This document shows positions 61,736-64,000 of a DNA stretch of 64,000 bases, one piece after another; the stretch's first letter is position 1, and each line of letters opens with the position of its first letter. A program made the position numbers and the translations under genes. The notes beneath the pieces were generated by a model. The model was not told where the DNA came from. It ran no database searches and saw nothing but the letters and a program-made list of their open reading frames with translations. This DNA comes from Actinoallomurus purpureus. Lineage in GTDB: Bacteria; Actinomycetota; Actinomycetes; Streptosporangiales; Streptosporangiaceae. Location: positions 434,001-498,000 of the forward strand of contig NZ_JAMXMY010000002.1 in assembly GCF_024055795.1 (NCBI RefSeq). The letters run 5' to 3'.

Positions 61736-63076
61736 TCACCAGTCGCCCCCGCCGCCGAAGTCACCCCCGCCATCGAAGCCCCCGAAGTCGCCGCCGCCGA
61801 TGTCGAAGCCACCGCCACCGCCGCCGCCATCTCCGCCACCGAAGCCCCAGCCGCCGTCGTTGTTGTTGCCGGCGTCGTACCCGGCCGCGTAACCCGAGTC
61901 GTACCCGCCGTGGCCGCCGAAGCCACCGCTGAAGATCGATCCCAGTGCGGTGCCGATGAGCAGACCGCCGATCATGTCACCGCCGCCGAAGCCGGAGTAG
62001 TACCCCCCGGCGTACGGCGCGTACGCCGGTCCGGCGTCCCAGTACGGCCGCCGCTGACCGCCGACAGTGACGAGGCGGGCGTCGGGCTCCAGGCCGGACA
62101 GCACCCGCTGCGCGTCGGCCGCGCAGGCCGGGACCGACCGGGGCGCGCCACCCGGGGGCGCCCACGTGACGTCCTGCACCGACGGGCCGTGCTGCGGGTT
62201 GAAGAAGCAGGGCGCACGCCGCTCCGGGGCCGGCAGGCCTTCGAGGCGGGCCCGCACCGCGGTCATGGAGTAGCGGCCGTCCTCCAGGGCCTCGGTGACC
62301 TTGCGCATGTCCTCCGGCCGGCGCGCCGCGTCGACCGCCGCCTTGGCCCGGTCGTAGGAGTCCATCGCCCGCTGGTAGTCGTCGCGGGCGGCCGGGTCGA
62401 GACTCGGGTCCATGACGTTCAGGTTGAGCGCGGTGATGTCCTCACCGAGCCGGGTGACGTCCTCGTAGACGCTTTCCTTCAGCTCGGCCAGCTGCTTGGC
62501 CTCCCGCTCCTTGCGCCGCTTGCGGGCGAAGAAGATCAGGCCCACGACGCCCGCGACGATGAGCACCAGGATGGCGAGCACGACGAACCCGGCCGTGGCC
62601 GACCCGGACTTCTTGTCCCCGATGGCCTTGTCGAACCGCTTGTCGAGGTTGAGCAGCAGGCTCTTGAGGTTCGAGGAGTCGCCCCGCGCCTGGGCCACCA
62701 GCTCCTTGATCTTGCTGCTGCCCAGGCCCTCGTGAGACCCCGCGAGGACCCGCTGGCCGGTGCCGTCGAGCAGGATCAGGGTGCCCTTCTTACCCAGGGC
62801 GGTGTCGAGCTGGCGCAGGCCGGCGGTGGTGACCCGGCTCTGCTTCACCACGGCGATCCGGATGGTCGACTCGTCGTCCTTGAGCGCGCTGACGACGCTC
62901 TGCTGGTCCGAGCCGGACATCGTCGCACCGGCGTCCTGGGACAGGTAGAACCGCTGGCTCTTCAGCCCCTGGACGACGTTCTGGAACGGGTCGGCGCTCG
63001 CCGGTGTGGCGAACGCGAACAACAAAGCGACGACGGCAGCCACCGCGGCGGGAATCGTCGAACGGCGAATCTTCAT
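61736..63076 (-). CDS. Gly-rich TPM-like membrane protein
   Basis: A ~446-residue protein. A signal peptide (MKIRRSTIPAAVAAVVALLF, then AFATPASA) leads to a ~150-residue extracytoplasmic domain (TIRIAVVKQSRVTTAGLRQL and TLILLDGTGQRVLAGS) resembling TPM-type domains. A membrane helix (ATAGFVVLAILVLIVAGVVG) precedes a cytoplasmic coiled-coil segment with many charged residues (KRRKEREAKQLAELKESV). The C-terminal ~90 residues are very rich in Gly, Tyr and Asp (GYDSGYAAGYDAGN, FGGGDGGGGGGGFDIGGG). ATG 63076 follows GAAGG. The role is unknown; TPM proteins have been linked to photosystem repair or stress. Confidence 0.7.
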   Translation of the reverse strand: MKIRRSTIPAAVAAVVALLFAFATPASADPFQNVVQGLKSQRFYLSQDAGATMSGSDQQSVVSALKDDESTIRIAVVKQSRVTTAGLRQLDTALGKKGTLILLDGTGQRVLAGSHEGLGSSKIKELVAQARGDSSNLKSLLLNLDKRFDKAIGDKKSGSATAGFVVLAILVLIVAGVVGLIFFARKRRKEREAKQLAELKESVYEDVTRLGEDITALNLNVMDPSLDPAARDDYQRAMDSYDRAKAAVDAARRPEDMRKVTEALEDGRYSMTAVRARLEGLPAPERRAPCFFNPQHGPSVQDVTWAPPGGAPRSVPACAADAQRVLSGLEPDARLVTVGGQRRPYWDAGPAYAPYAGGYYSGFGGGDMIGGLLIGTALGSIFSGGFGGHGGYDSGYAAGYDAGNNNDGGWGFGGGDGGGGGGGFDIGGGDFGGFDGGGDFGGGGDW

Positions 63077-63327
63077 GGCGGCCTTCATGTGATCAGATTG
63101 GTTGCTACGACTACCTTCGACGAATCAGCGGTCGGGATGGTTCCGTAAACGCCGCGTGAGCTCCCCACACGGCACCTCGTCCACCAGGTCGCCCCTGAGC
63201 CGATCGTGACCGTCTGCTGACCCTACGCTACGCCTGGGACCGGCCTCTTAGTAGAGCAACGCAGGGTCGACGGGCACGTGCGGGCGTCCTGAGCCACGCA
63301 GACCCGTACGCCCGGCCGGCCGGCGCC

Positions 63328-64000
63328 TCAGGAGTCCTTGATGTCGCAGATCACGGCACCGCTGGACACCGTCTGGCCGACCTCCGCGGACAGCCCGGTG
63401 ACGGTGCCCGCCTTGTGCGCCGTGAGCGGCTGCTCCATCTTCATGGCCTCGAGGACGACGATGGTCGCTCCGGCCTCCACGGATGCGCCGTCCTCGACGA
63501 GGATCTTGACGATCGTGCCCTGCATGGGGCTGACCAGGGAGTCTCCGCCGGCGGCGGCCGCACCGGCCTTCTTGCCGCCACGTCGCCGGGCCGGGGTCGC
63601 GCGGCCGGGGTTGGAGGCGGTGGTGGAGGCGCCCAGTCCGGCGGGGAGCACCACCTCGATGCGCTTGCCCCCGACCTCGACGGTGACCTTCTCCCGCTCG
63701 GCGGCCTCCTCCGTCTCCACGGCGGCGTCGTACGGCGGGATCGTGTTGTCGAACTCGGTCTCGATCCAGCGCGTGTGCACCCGGAACGGCGCGTCGACGA
63801 ACGCCGGGTCCTCGACCACCGTGCGATGGAACGGGATGACCGTCGGCATCCCGCCGACCTCGAACTCCGCCAGAGCGCGCCGGGCCCGCTCGAGCGCCTG
63901 CGTCCGGTTCGCACCCGTGACGACCAGTTTCGCGATCATCGAGTCGTACATCTGCGGGATCGTCATGCCCTGCTCGAAGCCCGTGTCGAGGCGCACCCCC
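63328..64000 (-). CDS. Acetyl/propionyl-CoA carboxylase alpha subunit, C-terminal part
   Basis: The last ~224 codons are visible; the gene begins beyond the right edge. The end of the biotin carboxylase domain (MYDSMIAKLVVTGANRTQAL, ERARRALAEFEVGG) is followed by a Glu/Ala linker. The biotinyl domain reads LVSPMQGTIVKILVEDGASV with the biotinylated Lys in VVLEAMKMEQPLTA. This subunit carboxylates biotin with bicarbonate and ATP, and its partner carboxyltransferase makes malonyl- or methylmalonyl-CoA. The methylmalonyl-CoA mutase subunits elsewhere in the window would act after it. Confidence 0.93.
   Translation of the reverse strand, partial: GVRLDTGFEQGMTIPQMYDSMIAKLVVTGANRTQALERARRALAEFEVGGMPTVIPFHRTVVEDPAFVDAPFRVHTRWIETEFDNTIPPYDAAVETEEAAEREKVTVEVGGKRIEVVLPAGLGASTTASNPGRATPARRRGGKKAGAAAAGGDSLVSPMQGTIVKILVEDGASVEAGATIVVLEAMKMEQPLTAHKAGTVTGLSAEVGQTVSSGAVICDIKDS

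Overview
The window is high-GC actinobacterial chromosome. Evidence for an actinomycete: many GTG starts and a few TTG starts, mycothiol-type enzymes, an actinobacterial PcrA, the sucCD / DUF6350 / purN-purH / folD / DUF3017 / mdh neighbourhood, several TANNNT -10 boxes placed just ahead of start codons (leaderless-type), and free-standing roadblock/LC7 regulators. It looks most like the Streptomyces/Streptosporangiales side of the phylum; the family is an inference. There is no rRNA, CRISPR array, prophage or biosynthetic cluster. One tRNA-Gly(GCC) is present.

Left part (1-12.9 kb): end of a LuxR-type response regulator, beta-carbonic anhydrase, a Phd/VapC toxin-antitoxin pair with its own palindromic operator, an ElaA-like acetyltransferase, a four-gene roadblock operon (three roadblock proteins plus a DUF4388/winged-helix-like protein), a nucleoside hydrolase and a PIG-L deacetylase, the dihydroxyacetone kinase genes dhaK-dhaL-dhaM, the helicase pcrA, and a secreted parallel beta-helix protein. 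Central part (13-27.4 kb): the B12-binding subunit of a split methylmalonyl-CoA mutase, a secreted GH15-like protein, succinyl-CoA synthetase (sucCD), a DUF6350 membrane protein, purine synthesis (purN, purH), folate C1 metabolism (folD), an FHA-HTH regulator, a citrate/methylcitrate synthase, DUF3017 and malate dehydrogenase. This is a TCA, purine and C1 core region.

Right part (27.5-64 kb): galactose genes (galK, galE) around a decayed sugar locus (two truncated divergent gene remnants and an orphan solute-binding lipoprotein), a CNNM/CBS transporter-like protein, trpS, a 2'-5' RNA ligase-like protein, YihY, a D-Ala-D-Ala carboxypeptidase, the large methylmalonyl-CoA mutase subunit, a mycothiol-dependent isomerase-family protein, a YbdK-like ligase and an M20 amidohydrolase. 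A nucleoside salvage operon follows (BMP lipoprotein, ABC ATPase, two permeases, cdd, deoA), with add now separated from it by a DUF4190 gene and TnpB and S15-peptidase remnants. Then come nitronate monooxygenase, tRNA-Gly, a two-component system, a minus-strand salvage set (gamma-glutamylcyclotransferase-like, purine nucleoside phosphorylase, phosphohexomutase), an LpdA-type flavoprotein, a DnaA-box-like cluster, a DUF5313-like gene that appears to start with CTG, a Gly-rich membrane protein, and the biotin-carrier end of an acyl-CoA carboxylase running off the right edge.

Functionally the nucleoside genes form one theme: ABC uptake, then cdd/deoA/add, purine nucleoside phosphorylase, phosphohexomutase and a nucleoside hydrolase. 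The acyl-CoA carboxylase, methylmalonyl-CoA mutase (both subunits), sucCD, citrate synthase and mdh connect propionyl-CoA metabolism to the TCA cycle. The most unusual features are the 13-bp-phased DnaA-box-like cluster near 61.34 kb, the kinase- and GTPase-less roadblock operon, an unannotated CTG start, a start codon in the loop of a perfect palindrome, and two scars of genome decay (29.0-29.6 kb and 50.6-51.2 kb).
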